This document shows positions 23,810 to 35,455 of a stretch of 64,000 nucleotides of DNA, piece after piece (positions within the stretch are counted from its first letter, which is position 1; the number at the start of each line of letters is the position of its first letter). The stretch is from Isoetes taiwanensis. Taxonomy: Eukaryota > Streptophyta > Lycopodiopsida > Isoetales > Isoetaceae. The DNA is taken from positions 1,675,460-1,739,459 of the forward strand of contig JAJEKV010000032.1 in the NCBI GenBank assembly GCA_021234155.1. Reading direction: 5' to 3'. A program made the position numbers and the translations under genes. The notes beneath the pieces are model-generated. The model had not been told where the DNA came from and did not search any database. It was given only the letters and a program-made list of their open reading frames with translations.

Positions 23810-24501
23810 TCAATATGTTACTTTCTTGCAGCTTGTCCATAGCCTGGACATGCCATCTCTATCCTTGTAGCCCTCTGAAAGCATTTGCCTCCAGACAGCT
23901 GTTGTTAGTACATCGGTTGGATTGCGTAAAGGATTCTGCTTCACATCTTTCTTGTTGCAGTGCGGTGCTATCGGTTCTTTGCCGCAAATGAAGTTTGCAA
24001 ATTCAAGCTCTTCCTTAGGGTAAAATCCTTGCTGAAATTTAGGAACCTTGGATGTGGATTTAGAGGTTCCAAATTTTTCTGTAATAGCAGATTCTTTTGT
24101 TCCTCCCTTTGCCAAATCTTTGGCCAAAACTTTAAAAGTATCCCAATCTACTTTTTTACCTGTCAATTGAAGGGCAAATGCACGAGCAAAGTACTCAGGT
24201 ACATGGCGATTTGTGACCTCCCGCTTACCAAAAACAATTTCATAATGTTTGTAGAAGTTCTCGCCCACTCGGCTTCCGCTAGATTCTTTGAACCAGAGTA
24301 TGTCTTTGGGCCCCCTTTGCTTTCGTCCATTATCATTTGTAACTGGAAAAATTCATCCGCATTGACACATCTTACATGCTTTGCTTCCACAACGGCCGGG
24401 TTCTTCACAAATAAGTCTTCTTTTTTGGCCCTAGTTCCTCGAAGTTTGAACCTTCCTCTTGTTTTTTCGGCTTTCTTGCTAGAATCGACTATTTTCAAAT
24501 T
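23810..24501 (-). pseudogene. Unrecognised basic protein gene with a G-run frameshift
   Basis: Two overlapping minus-strand frames join into one protein of about 230 residues if a single base is restored in a run of five G/C at about 24310. The N-terminus is Lys/Arg-rich (KKAEKTRGRFKLRGTRAKKE). The middle has ADEFFQLQMIMDESKGG and then FYKHYEIVFGKREV; the C-terminus has AVWRQMLSEGYKDRDG. I do not recognise the family. Continuity of sense on both sides of the G run is the best evidence that it was a real gene. It may belong with the zinc-finger gene at 25.6-28.5 kb on the same strand, either as its downstream gene or as its C-terminal exon. Confidence 0.5.
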
Positions 24502-25633
24502 TTTGTTTAATCACGGGTGACTTAGGGAGGCAAAGCGTCCATTGCTTGGATCACGGGCAAGGATTTCGAGGAAGAAGAATAGTTTCTGGTCGAATTGCCG
24601 TTGATCACTCACAAACACAAAAAAATTGGAACGGCGGCTAATTTTTTTCCTAAGCGAAACACCTCGTAATCTCCCTCAGAAAAATTGCAATGAAGGTCCG
24701 TTCGGTTGCCCTTTGCCACTCATAATTTTGAATTGTCGGCGTGGTTACTCCTAATCATTACATATCCCAACTAACTAAAATTCAAAAAAATAACAAAAAC
24801 GGGTGCCTACATGCCCTACATTATACATAATGTAAGGGCATTTTTTTTACACCCTAGCTTTCTTTTACCCTTTGGCAAGTTGCAGTTTGGCGTCATATTC
24901 TTGAAGTTCTCTTGTACAGTTTACGTTTTTCCAGCACTAACTTCTTATAATACTAATTCTATTAACTGGTTTTCTGTATTGTTAATAGAATAATCATTTT
25001 TATGTATACATAATCTAGTGGTTCTGTTGTTTCAAAAATATTATAACTGTTAAATAGATTGTAAGATATTATGGAATCACTGATCTAGGGAAACAAACTA
25101 GCCAGCATAATTTTAAAAGGATCATGTTACCCTAGGATTAATATTTCGCATTATTTCATACATTAAATTGCACATTTAAACTTGCAGATTTTGTAGCTAG
25201 GTTATTATAGGAAAGGCGATAAGCCAGTGTTGGTCCATTGCTTACCTGTTACCCAGGTGTTGGCAACCATCTAATGCTTGTCTAATGCCTTGTGGTGCAG
25301 GTAACTGGACTGAACCCTCCATGCATTTGCTTGGTGTTTGTCGGAGCAAAGGTTTTGCTTAATTCTATTTGATGCGACTCTAAGTGGATTTACAAATCTG
25401 AGTGTAATTTTTTTGTGGTTTTTTGTCGCTGGGCAAAATGGGCTTTTTTTCAGACCGAATAATATTATATGCAACAAAATAGAAAATAACATTGACAAAT
25501 TGCCTAAAGAGTTAAATAAACAGAACAAATAATATTAATAGATTGAGTACTCAAACAACGCTTACTTTAATAGTGCTATAATATACTAATAGTAGATGAA
25601 ACACAAATAACATTTATCCAATACAATAATACC
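24502..25633. other. AT-rich spacer
   Basis: No coding region, RNA gene or clear repeat is visible. Short runs of A and T only. Confidence 0.5.
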
Positions 25634-28470
25634 CTAAGCTAGAATAACATCCAGCAAGGAATCTGGAAACATTGGTTGTATCAGTCGTAGATCAGCCAAA
25701 GGATCCCTCCCAAGCACCTTAGTGTATATGTAGAACAAGTGCTTGCAAGGAACAAATTGCTTCTTGTTGCTCCAATGCATGAAGTCTGGACAGGTGCAGG
25801 TTGGTTCACGTTTTATGCTAACTGTGTACACTTTACCTTCTCTTTGGATTGTGTAGTTGACATGCCTCCTTTGAATTACTGCTTCCCTGGCCACATCATC
25901 GACCACCATATCTTTACTTTGCTCAAGGCGCACCATCCCAAATTTGGTCAACTCCTTCCTTTTATTCACACGTCTTCCATCCCTTGTCATGTGAACACTT
26001 TCAGAAACATCATTATGTGATGTTTCCTCAACTGCACTACCAGTGTGAATGACTGGTTGCATGTGAATCCCATCTAACTGGTATCCTTTGTTCACCAAGA
26101 ACTCTATTTCATCCTGTCGCAGATTGCTTCCTCTTGCAACTGGCCATAGTTGTGGTCTTAGAGGTGGGTGCAACAGAGCCTTATCTGGGTATCATATGCA
26201 CTTCACATTATCTGGACAAAACCAAACTAATTGTTCCTGTGATCCCCCCCTGAATGTCCTGATTCCATAGAAGCTAGGTGCTGCAGTAGAAGACAATCCC
26301 TTGTTAATTTTCTTGTTGTTACATTTCCTTCCATTTTCAGATGTCATTCCCTGACATTTTACTTGATTGCCAGCAGTTGTTCTTCTGATAGCCCAAAAAG
26401 TGTTGTGAACATCTCTCTCCACCAGGCGAAGATGTAGCGACAAGCGATTTCGACCACGGATCATCGGAAGCAACTCTTGGAACATTATGTGCTTGCTTAT
26501 CCGGCGTCGTTCGAACCCCGTGTCAAGTTCCCATCATTTGAGACTGTTTTTTTGCTTCTTGGATATAGTTTGATCATTTTCACTGTCCCCGAAACATGTG
26601 GATACATGCCATAATCCGCCAACTTCTCGATTAAAACATTGGCCAGACTTTTGACTTAATACCATCGCTAAGTTGCCCTTGCGATCACGGTAAATAAAGT
26701 CGAAATTCCAGGTCCAGGACCAACATAGTTGTGCTCTAAATATGATTTGTACCTTGTGCTCTGCGGTAATGCTTGATGTAAGGTCAAAAGACTTCGCATC
26801 ATATAATGTTAAGGTTCTAGTGTAACCCGTTTTGTGACTAACCAACTCCCATGTGCGGATTTCGACAAAATTTGTGTCGGGCATATACATAGCTGTGGAT
26901 AAGTCATGGCGGCCTTCATATAATTTCCCCATCTACTTATTCTATGGTGCCACCATGCTAACCATGAGGACAAAGAGTTTACATCACTTGGTGAAGCCTT
27001 GCCATGCCACCAATCTATGATTGATTGATACATCTTCTCAAAGATCATCTATTGTTTGACACTCTCTCCACTTTCTACAAAGCTTCGGATGTTCTTGTCT
27101 ATATTCGGATATATAAGACTCTTAGTATGGCGTTGTAACACTTTGTTCAAAATGGAAAACACAAGATCTTTCTTTTTCGGTGTGTATTTGGCCATTATAA
27201 AATACTTCTCTAATTCTTTGTCCAATTGGCTTGGGCCTCATCGCCATGAACCCGTGAAACTCTGGCGGTGGATAGTTCTTACTAGTCATGACCTTATTTA
27301 GCTTGACCCAAAATTTCTTTTGAGACAAGACATCTTACATTTTCATGTCACATACGCCTATGGTCATCAAACCTCTAACATCTTTGTAACAATACGAAGT
27401 ATTCAAGATATTATATATTGACTTAGTTAAATGGATACTACCAAATGCAATATATAAATAATACTTACATGGGGCCATATACATGGCAAGCAAGGGTTGT
27501 CCAACCTTGAATGCGCTTCGCACGGATCAAAATGCACCCATGCCTTTGATAAATCACCGGATGGCGCATTCTGTTTACTAAATCAACTCGAGCACGGTCC
27601 ATTAGTAGACATTTTGAAAACATAACATCTCTCATTCTCGCCATGTGCCTGATAAGGAAACTTGGATCCATGAAAGTATTCATAACGACACCTTCGTTTT
27701 AGGTTGAGTATACTGCTAATATCATCACAACATTCTTTATTCTTTATTCGAGCATTGTCTAACCATCTTCTCAACCTACAAAATAAGTAAATTTTAATCA
27801 GAGGCTAATCAATGTCAATATAATGTACTTATGAAATGAGTTTTTTTTCCTTACCTTCTCTGGTTGCAAAGTGGTTCCAGTCGAATTAGCAGCTCATCCA
27901 TTTGCTCGACACTCAACTTGTTCACATGATCTACGTCAGCTGTTTCAATGACACTTTTGCAAATTTCTTGCATGGCAATTTCGTTTTGAGCATGTCTAGT
28001 TCCCTTCAGCTTGCAAGAAGATTGCACAGAACTCTCTAGGAGTGATCTCAAGTGCAATATATCAGATCTTGATTGCACACGCCTTATTGGATGACTATGA
28101 CTGCCAGTGTATATAACTAGCCTCGTATCATGAATATTGTCTGGAATACAGTAATATACCATTGCATTGCACAACCCCACACATGAAGGTTGCTCTTTGC
28201 AATATTCACAACGCAATGATCCATGTTCCTCGTTAACCTCACCAACTACAGGCCTCTTGTTTATAGCCCCTTTCCATTGCACATTGTTTGCCTTCCCATG
28301 TGTAAGATTATAATCACACCAGGGGTTGAGACACTCCAGCTCTCCAGCACAATACGATAGCCTAACAGTCCCACGAACACATGGAATATGAGTGTGGCTC
28401 GGTGCAGTCCAAACATGAGGATCCATGTTTTGTTGCATGCCTTCCATGTTTTGTTGCATGTCACGGATGC
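25634..28470 (-). pseudogene. Zinc-finger gene: GCM/FLYWCH-like finger plus C-terminal SWIM
   Basis: First exon about 28460-27854, ending in a good donor (gtaagg). It encodes a Cys-rich segment: CVRGTVRLSYCAGELEC, CEYCKEQPSCVGLC, then IYTGSHSHPI, where HxH resembles GCM1/WRKY/FLYWCH fingers. The next exon starts at about 27777 after ttttgtag and encodes LRRWLDNARIKNKECC. Further pieces fall in different frames with stops between 27680 and 26500 (KMYQSIIDWWHGKAS, SFYGIRTFRGGSQEQLVWFC). The C-terminal frame 26173-25634 carries a SWIM finger (CTCPDFMHWSNKKQFVPCKH). This finger pair is typical of MULE/FAR1-like transposases and uncharacterised plant relatives. Frameshifts and stops indicate decay, although some may be unrecognised introns. 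Confidence 0.62.
28423..28460. repeat. 17-bp direct repeat at the head-to-head junction
   Basis: ccatgttttgttgcatg occurs at 28423-28439 and 28444-28460. It lies exactly where the minus-strand zinc-finger gene and the plus-strand methyltransferase gene meet. Confidence 0.85.
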
Positions 28471-31135
28471 AATAAAGGCCGGATGGGATCAATATTGGCA
28501 AGAAGAGAATGATATGTTTGAGGCCCAACTTGCAACAAATGATGATTGGAGTGATCTTCGTGGCAAGATGTTCTTATGCTGGGATGGGAATCATCGTACT
28601 GATGCATGGATGCAGGAGATTCGGGATAGATATTCATTAGTGAGAGAGATGCACTTCTCTGTGCAAGCTTCATTTGTGCAAATTGATCAAGAAAAAGAGT
28701 CTGCACTCATCCGGGCAATGAAGAGAATTAATGAGTATGTATTGCATTATTTCTATGCTAATCTTGTATGCTCTATATGTTCTATTAAAAACTGTCTGAT
28801 GTTTATGTGAAGGTTGAATGAAACTGGTATAGTGAGGACTACACTTAAAGACATTCTCTATGGGGTGTACAGGATGACAAACTCTAACTTGACCAACTTT
28901 ACTTCTAGTATTCCAGTGGAAGAATTGAAATGTAGTAGAGTGCAAGAAGCCAAGACTCTGAATGGCGAACCATGGTATCCTTATACACGTTACATTTTAG
29001 CCTGTATTCTCTATCAGGTACCTTAACTTGGAACGTACATGTTATGAACATTGTGTTTTTTGTTCGTTATTCTTTTTAACATTTCGGTTTTGCTCTATGT
29101 ATGCAGTCCAAAATAGAGAGAGAAATTGAGGAAGCCACTTCCAAGTATTCTGGAAGTTACGGTCTAGAAGAAGCAAGAGCAAAAGCAGAAAAAGAGATAA
29201 AAAAAAAGTGGGTCACAAAAATGGGTAAGTACTTGGCAATTGTGAATCCAGATTTGGGAACAAATTGGGTAAATTTGGTCACTAGCAGGGAGTTGGAAAA
29301 TAAGTACATAAATTTGACAGTTGAAAAGTTGTATGACATGACAAAAGCCAAAGTACCAAACTCCACAAGGGATCGTTGGCTGACTTGGATGACATCTGGT
29401 ACAGCTATTATTCGGAGTTACAATATTCCAGCCAATGATAGGGATTTTCATGAATGGGTTAAAAAGGAGACATGGTTGGAAACTCTTCTAACCAAGTCAC
29501 AGGAAACTTTTGATGCAATTGTGTTAGATGAGGGCATTACAGTCAACCACAGGGGAGATGATTTGCAGATGTGGTTAAGACAATTTAAGGTGAAGAACAT
29601 GAGTGATATGTTTAAAGCTTACGAGAAGAATATGTCTGCAACAGCAAAAGTAGAAGATGCCTTTGAAATTCAGAAGGCTTCGGAACGAGTCTGCTATAGG
29701 TAAATGATTTTTACATTTATATGCATAGGATTTAAACCTTCACTAAAATACATGTAGAAATATCCATTAAAATTGTTCTTTCCATTTTCAGGTATTTCAA
29801 GTATTGCCTCGAGAAGAAATATATTGATGCATTGCCATTCCTGCTGCAACAATGGGCTAAAGGACGTGAGGAGACCTCCATGTACTCAGCCAAAGGAAAT
29901 CATGACAGGAAAGGAGGTTTATCTGAATGGGAAATTCGTAATTGTCCTTGGTGGATTGATTTCCCGCCAGGCAAATTTCCAGACGAAGAGGGAGCGTTGT
30001 TCAAAGAGAAGACTGATGGTAGGTTGTCAGCAGGTGATGTTGATATTGATGCTGTGGATGATGGTAATCTTCGCGTCAAAAGGCGAAGAAAGCTTGCATT
30101 ACCAAGAGATTCCAAGAAAGAAGTTAAGAAGAACATTGTGAGTGAGCCTACTTCCATGGATCACGGTTCTAGTGCAGAGGAGCCACAAATGCAGGAAAAT
30201 GAGGATTGTGGTATCCAACAAGTTGAACGAAGGTATGCTAATGTTTCTCTGTCATTGATTTGTGCTGATGTTTCGGACATTGCTGCCACAATGAACTCTA
30301 CTCAAGAGTCCATATTTAAGTCCATTAGAGAATTTAGAAGGAAAGTGGCAATGGAAAAACGTACATACAGGAGAAACAAAGTGGACAGAAATTGGAGAGC
30401 CGATGTCGTATTATTGGACTTCCCTACAAATGAAAAACCTACGATGGGTCACTTGGTAGTTCCTGAATGGAACTTATGTAGCAAACAGGTTATTGATGAT
30501 GCTTTCACTATAGCCACACTTTGTGTTGATGATTCTGGATTTGTGGTATGCTTTTGTGGTATTAAGCAATTGAAGATTTTGGATGCTGCTGCAAAGAAAC
30601 GCAATCTTGAAAGACAACGCATGTACTTCATGGTGCAGAAAACTCCATGTGAGGTAACTCGTGATGCCTTTGGAGTTTTTGAGAATAGTTGTTACTATTT
30701 CATTGTCTACACCAGGATTGGAGTTGATGTTGGGAAGATAAACTCAGTGGTTCCATGAGGGAATTGAACCAAAACAACAATGTTCTTTTCAATGTGCTAG
30801 CTGAAAAAGATAGGTTGCCAGTGCATGATGCAAAACAATCAAGATATGGCTTGGAAAAATCAACAAAAGTGATGGAATTTATACTTCATTCTTTTTGTGT
30901 GACGGGTGGCTTTGCATTGGACTTGTTTGCTGGTACTGGCTCTATGATGGAAGCATGCGCGTTAAAAGGTGTTCATTACTTTGGAACTGAGAAGGATGAA
31001 GTGTTGGTTCAGTCTGTGCTTGCGTTGCGGCGTTGTGGGGCTCCTTCTATTGATCTTGACAAATCAGATGAGAGTGGAGATGAAGACGACATTGAGAATG
31101 TTCCAGTTCAGGATGTGGACGAACCCTTGGACTAG
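28461..31135 (+). CDS. ParB-like DGNHR domain fused to beta-class DNA N4/N6-methyltransferase fold
   Basis: Exons: about 28461-28734, 28813-29017, 29107-29699 and 29792 onward, joined by GT-AG introns that keep one frame. The N-terminus has KMFLCWDGNHRTDAWM, like the ParB/Srx DGxHR motif. A long helical middle follows, then a basic acid-rich linker (KRRRK, about 30078). The C-terminal part has ADVVLLDFPTN in the place of motif IV (normally DPPY), GFVVCFCG, and after it ALDLFAGTGSMMEACAL (motif I, FxGxG, about 30912-30965) with HYFGTEKD. Motif IV before motif I is the beta-class order of bacterial N4C/N6A methylases. The frame changes at 30755-30758, where TGA overlaps ATG (ATGA). The 5' end is undefined. 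Catalysis is uncertain because Asp-Pro-Pro-Tyr is altered. Confidence 0.68.
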
Positions 31136-31162
31136 TCCGTGAGTTTTTCAGTTTCATACTTT

Positions 31163-31167
31163 GCTAT
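31163..31167. repeat. Target-site duplication of element B, left (gctat)
   Basis: It is identical to 42768-42772 and directly abuts the LTR start at 31168. Confidence 0.95.
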
Positions 31168-32813
31168 TGTGACGTTCCAGGGGAATATACGCTATGCATA
31201 CGTATATTCCTGGACCCGTCACTATACAAGTCTATCTTCATAGCCTTGTATACCATAGATTGTGGCACTAGGGGGCGTGACTAAGTTATTCATATAACTT
31301 AGCCAACCTTAGGTTAAGACCATTTTCCACGTGGCCTTAACCTATTGGGCACCCGCCACACGAGACTCACCCGATTGGTGCCACGTGGCATCTTAGGTGG
31401 ACCTAACTTATATAGGCTGGAACCCTAACCCTAGGCCTCTTTCCAGCCCTAGCACCCAGAGACTCATCTACTCGTTCGAAACCCCGTTTCGAACATCGTT
31501 TGCTGTGGCATAGTCTGGTGTAGCAGCCCCCGCAGGGTAGACTCGTTCTTGGAGCAAGAGCAGCATCACGTGAGTCGAAGACCATGGAGGCACACGGATC
31601 TGGAGGGAGAGCATCAGGAGCAGGTATGTAGGGTAGTAGTTGTGATAGCTCATTTGGAATTAGCATTCCAGATGTGCTAGTATCTTGTATCTAGAGTAGA
31701 GCCATCCTAGAACCCGTATTCAACATCTTGAACCCTAATCAATGAACCCTAACCATTAGTTAGATTGTATGATTAGGTTAAGATGTTCTTCTTATGATCA
31801 TTCTTAGGATACGATGATTATGTGATGTTGGTTGATCATGTTTGCTCCTCTTGTATTGGGAAGGGGGGTAGAGACCTAGGGCCATATGTAGTATGCTCCT
31901 AGAGTAGATCCCTTAGTTCCTATTAGATGCGGCCTGTGCATAGGAGCCCACCAGGCTATCGAGGCTATGCTGTGACTCAGCACCACATAACGGGGCTAGA
32001 GGGAATGTGGAGGGAGGATCCCTGCCGAGAGTGGGGGGCCGGGGGGATCCCATAGTGGGCTAGGCTTATGGTGGGTCACCGTGTGGGCCGAGCATGGGTG
32101 GACACACCTCCTGGGGCAATGGTGCCGCCTGCCTCGAGAGCTGCAAGTGTCGGCTTGGCTCTCGTTTTGGGGGGTTAAGTCGGGTACGAATCGTGTGTCG
32201 CCACGATTCTCTAGCCGCCCACGGAACCTCTAGACCCTGGGAAGGGGAGATGCAACCCTTCCTGCCTCATCGGACCAGGGAGATGCAACCTGGAGTAGTC
32301 CCGATGGGTGATGCCATGGGATTGCGTATCCGGAAGGCTAGAGTCATGCCAGAGCCTGATTTAGCCCATCCGCAAAGTATGCAATGTGGGGGGGGCGGAT
32401 GGAGTGGTCAACCCTAGCCATTGTCTTATGCCACCCCCGCCATTGTTATGACTCGGTTCGCTCTATCTTGAGACCTATCCAGTCAGTCTACCTCCTTATG
32501 AGTCAGAGCCATGGGTAGGAGCTCTCATGTTTTATGGTTTATGATTATCTTCTTTGCTCATATGGATATGTGATGGACTACCCTTCGAGGTAGTATGTTG
32601 TATTGTTATTGCTAGTTCTGACGTTGTTTATGCTTCCGCTGTGATAGGAGCCCATAGGGGAAGGGCGCGCAAGACACCTTCGTGTCCCCTTTCCGCACTA
32701 CGGGAGTTCCATAGTGCGGGATAGACGGAGGGCCTGTGCGGTTGTTGAGCCGGACGGGGGATTTCCTGCCGAGTGTACGGCCGGGCGCCGTATGTTTAGC
32801 AGGGAGCGTCACA
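31168..32813 (+). repeat. 5' LTR of element B
   Basis: 1646 bp, from tgtgacgttcc to gcgtcaca. The first 60 bp fold back on themselves (ggaatatacg with cgtatattcc around ctatgcata, flanked by gtgacg/cgtcac). It differs from the 3' LTR at a modest number of sites, clustered at short homopolymer or G-rich stretches. Confidence 0.97.
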
Positions 32814-32814
32814 A

Positions 32815-32827
32815 TGGTATCAGAGCA
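32815..32827 (+). other. Primer binding site, tRNA-iMet
   Basis: tggtatcagagca starts two bases after the LTR end. It is complementary to the 3' end of plant initiator methionine tRNA, the usual primer of plant Ty3/gypsy and copia elements. Confidence 0.95.
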
Positions 32828-33359
32828 ATGTTCTTGGTTGACCAAGAGCTAGCACTGACCATATCCCTGAATAGGTAGACTAACTGGCCTAGCTAATTAA
32901 TGGAATGAGAATTCCAGTCTTGAACCGCGAAATGTGGGAGAAAATTTTTTCCCATTAGCAGGGTCGTAATTAGATTAAGTATAGTCTAAGTGGTAGAAAT
33001 AATATAGTCAAAAGAAACCTTCTAGTAAATTTGAGCTCAAGTTGTTCATGAACCGCACCTTTCAAGTGAAAAAAATTGAATGAGAAATCGCTCAAAATAA
33101 AGCTTGAAAGAAATCGCGTGAAATGACCACTACTTGGCCCAAAAAGGAATTAGGAAATTTTGAGAAATAGTTAAGTGATTAGGGGAAATACCTTAATTAT
33201 TAACCCATAGTTATAATAAATTTACTCTTAAGAAAAAGTAGCTAATAAACCTATAAAAGCGCCTCTACTCCTTAGAAGTTCCCAAATAGTAGCTTGAACC
33301 TTTCCTTTACCCTTGTAAGGCGAATTAGAAGCTAATCTCTGAATCTGCCATAAGAGTGT

Positions 33360-34537
33360 CCACTGAACGAACAGCCGACGAGATCAACCCAAAGGAGCCG
33401 CGAAGATAGAGGCAAGATCGCTCGAAGAGGCCACCATCAAGGAAGCTAAGTTGTTGGGAGGACCAAACAAGTAGCTAGGAAGGTTGGAAGCTCCAGCTTG
33501 CACCGGAACGTCGAAGCACTCACGGTGGGCGGCGACAAGCAAATTCTTGAGGCCCTGCGACCTAGGTCAGACGACGAACTTGGCCACTCAAGCTCTTCAG
33601 ACGAATCGTTTCAGTCGAGGAGGAGCAACGACTTAACAACGTCTGCTTCTGGAGGTGAAGGCAAGTAGCAAGAGCAAGCTCGGCAACAGAAGCAACCCCA
33701 ACACCAGGAAGTGTAGGTGAGCAGCAAGCAGTAGGAGCAATCTCGACAATACGAGCAACTCCAGCGGCAGGAACAGCAGCGAGGGGAGCGAACAATCAAT
33801 GCAGAAGAAAAGGAAGGAAGAGATGCTGGCAAGGAGAGAACAACAACTAGACGAACTGGAGGAGGACGAGCCTGAGGAGGAAAGACCACAACAACAAGAG
33901 GAGGGAGCAAGAGGCTAAAGAAGAAGAGGAGGAGGAGGCCGAAGAACAGACACAGCCTACGCTCGACAACAATATCCAATGCAGTCCAAAGGAGGGCAAC
34001 ATCAGCGAGAAGCTACTTAAAGCTGAAGCAAGATATGGAGTACGAGAAGAAGAAGGCAGCATGCAAGATTTATCTCCGCCAACGGATCTGACAAGGTAGC
34101 CGACCAGGGTCGAAAAGCAAGCCTCCACCACCTCGACTCGATTCTCCGAAGAAAGTCTGCCATGGGCCAAATCCCCAGCACAGTAGAGCTGCTCAGCATA
34201 TTTGGCATTGCCAACAGCGTACCAGTCTGATGATCCAGAAAGTCTCTTTTCGAGTGCCTACATCAAAGGTCTATGCAGGAATTCAAGATGGGCTACGACT
34301 ACCGAGCCACATCAACGACGGTGGGGTCTCGCCAGGAAGCGGCCAAAGCCGAGGAGGCCAAGATATGCACCCTTGATGGTCCGAGCCCTGCAGGAGGTAG
34401 TACAGGCGGAGCTGATACAACTTTTTGAAGAAGGCAACCTCTGCGCGATCCATACCAAGCAGGCCCAAAGACCTCCACCCGGTGAGGAGAATTTACAAGG
34501 AGAAGTCGTGAAGAGCCCAGTCTACCAAACTATATAA
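33360..34537 (+). pseudogene. Leader ORF of element B, decayed
   Basis: A CAG/GAG-rich region reads as Gln/Glu/Arg-rich peptide in several frames (caacaagag and gaggaggag tracts at 33850-33950). A last open piece at 34202-34537 is basic and ends near 34537. Its position between the PBS and an AT-rich gap matches the leader ORF of element A (3-671). I do not recognise a domain. Confidence 0.45.
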
Positions 34538-35065
34538 ATATAAGTTTTTTTTTTTTCCTGTACATTGTTTTTACTCATTAGAAATAAAATTACTGTAAAT
34601 TAATTGCTTGTAAGATATAAAAATGTTCTTGTATAAATTACTTCTAGTAGAATCCTTTGCATCTTATTTAGAATGCTCTTAATTGGCTAAATAGCATAAA
34701 ATTTTGACATAGAAATAAAAAATTGCCTCAAAATCGGCGAACCCATCCGAGTCACTTGATTTAGGGCAAAATTGATCCAAACTTCGTATTAAAAGATGTT
34801 AGAATGCTTAGAAATTGTCTAAAAATGCAGTGTAGCACTTTTAAATTTGTTAAAAATATCTAAAAACAGCAAAAAACGGTCAACTCGGGTCTGACCGCGC
34901 AAAAAGCCTCTGCGTTTGCGACGCAGGCCTCATTTGCGCGCTCTGACCCGATTTGCCTGTATTTGTATTCTTAGATATCCTTTTAACATGGGAAAAAGTT
35001 GCTAGTTAGATCAGAATTGCCCAATTAGTCGTGTTAGCATCTTCAAATCCCCTAAAACTCTTACC

Positions 35066-35235
35066 CGAACCCACGGAAGACCCAAATCGGGTCACACCCA
35101 CGGAAGACCCAAATCGGGTCACATCGCGCAAAAGGCATATGCGTCCGAACCCACGGAAGACCCAAATCGGGTCACACCGCGCAAAAGGCATATGCGTTGG
35201 AGACGCAGACCTCATTTGCGCGCTCTGACCCGGTT
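35066..35235 (+). repeat. Compound tandem repeat with cacggaagacccaaatcggg units
   Basis: Three copies of ccacggaagacccaaatcgg (about 35071, 35097 and 35151). Two of them are followed by cgcgcaaaaggcatatgcgt. The tail gacgcagacctcatttgcgc repeats a block at about 34920-34950 of the same element. Confidence 0.8.
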
Positions 35236-35332
35236 TCATATGTTTTTGGCCAAAAATTTTGCAAAAATGCATTGAAAGGTTCTTAGTGCACATGCTAGCC
35301 TCTTGCCATGCACTGTAGTGTATTGTAACACC

Positions 35333-35455
35333 CCATTCTAGCTTCTCAATCTATTTGAACCTCATCTTAAAAGAATTCCCACAGTAGCGGGAATTGAACC
35401 TCCCACCCACAGGGTTGAACCCCCCGTGCCAACCACTGAAGGCGGGCATCGTTTA
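35333..35455 (-). repeat. Possible tRNA-derived SINE head
   Basis: On the minus strand, a box A-like cagtggttggcacgg is followed about 38 nt later by the box B-like ggttcaattcc. This is the spacing of a pol III promoter. Its other end carries a tgtaacacccc motif that could instead be an LTR edge. The boundaries are unclear. Confidence 0.35.

Noticed and set aside
25739-26020. Plus-strand ORF
   Set aside because: It lies antisense to the SWIM-finger exon and has no features of its own.
31420-31440. Telomere-like aaccctaaccctag
   Set aside because: It has only two units and is present in both LTRs of element B; it is part of the LTR, not a telomeric tract.
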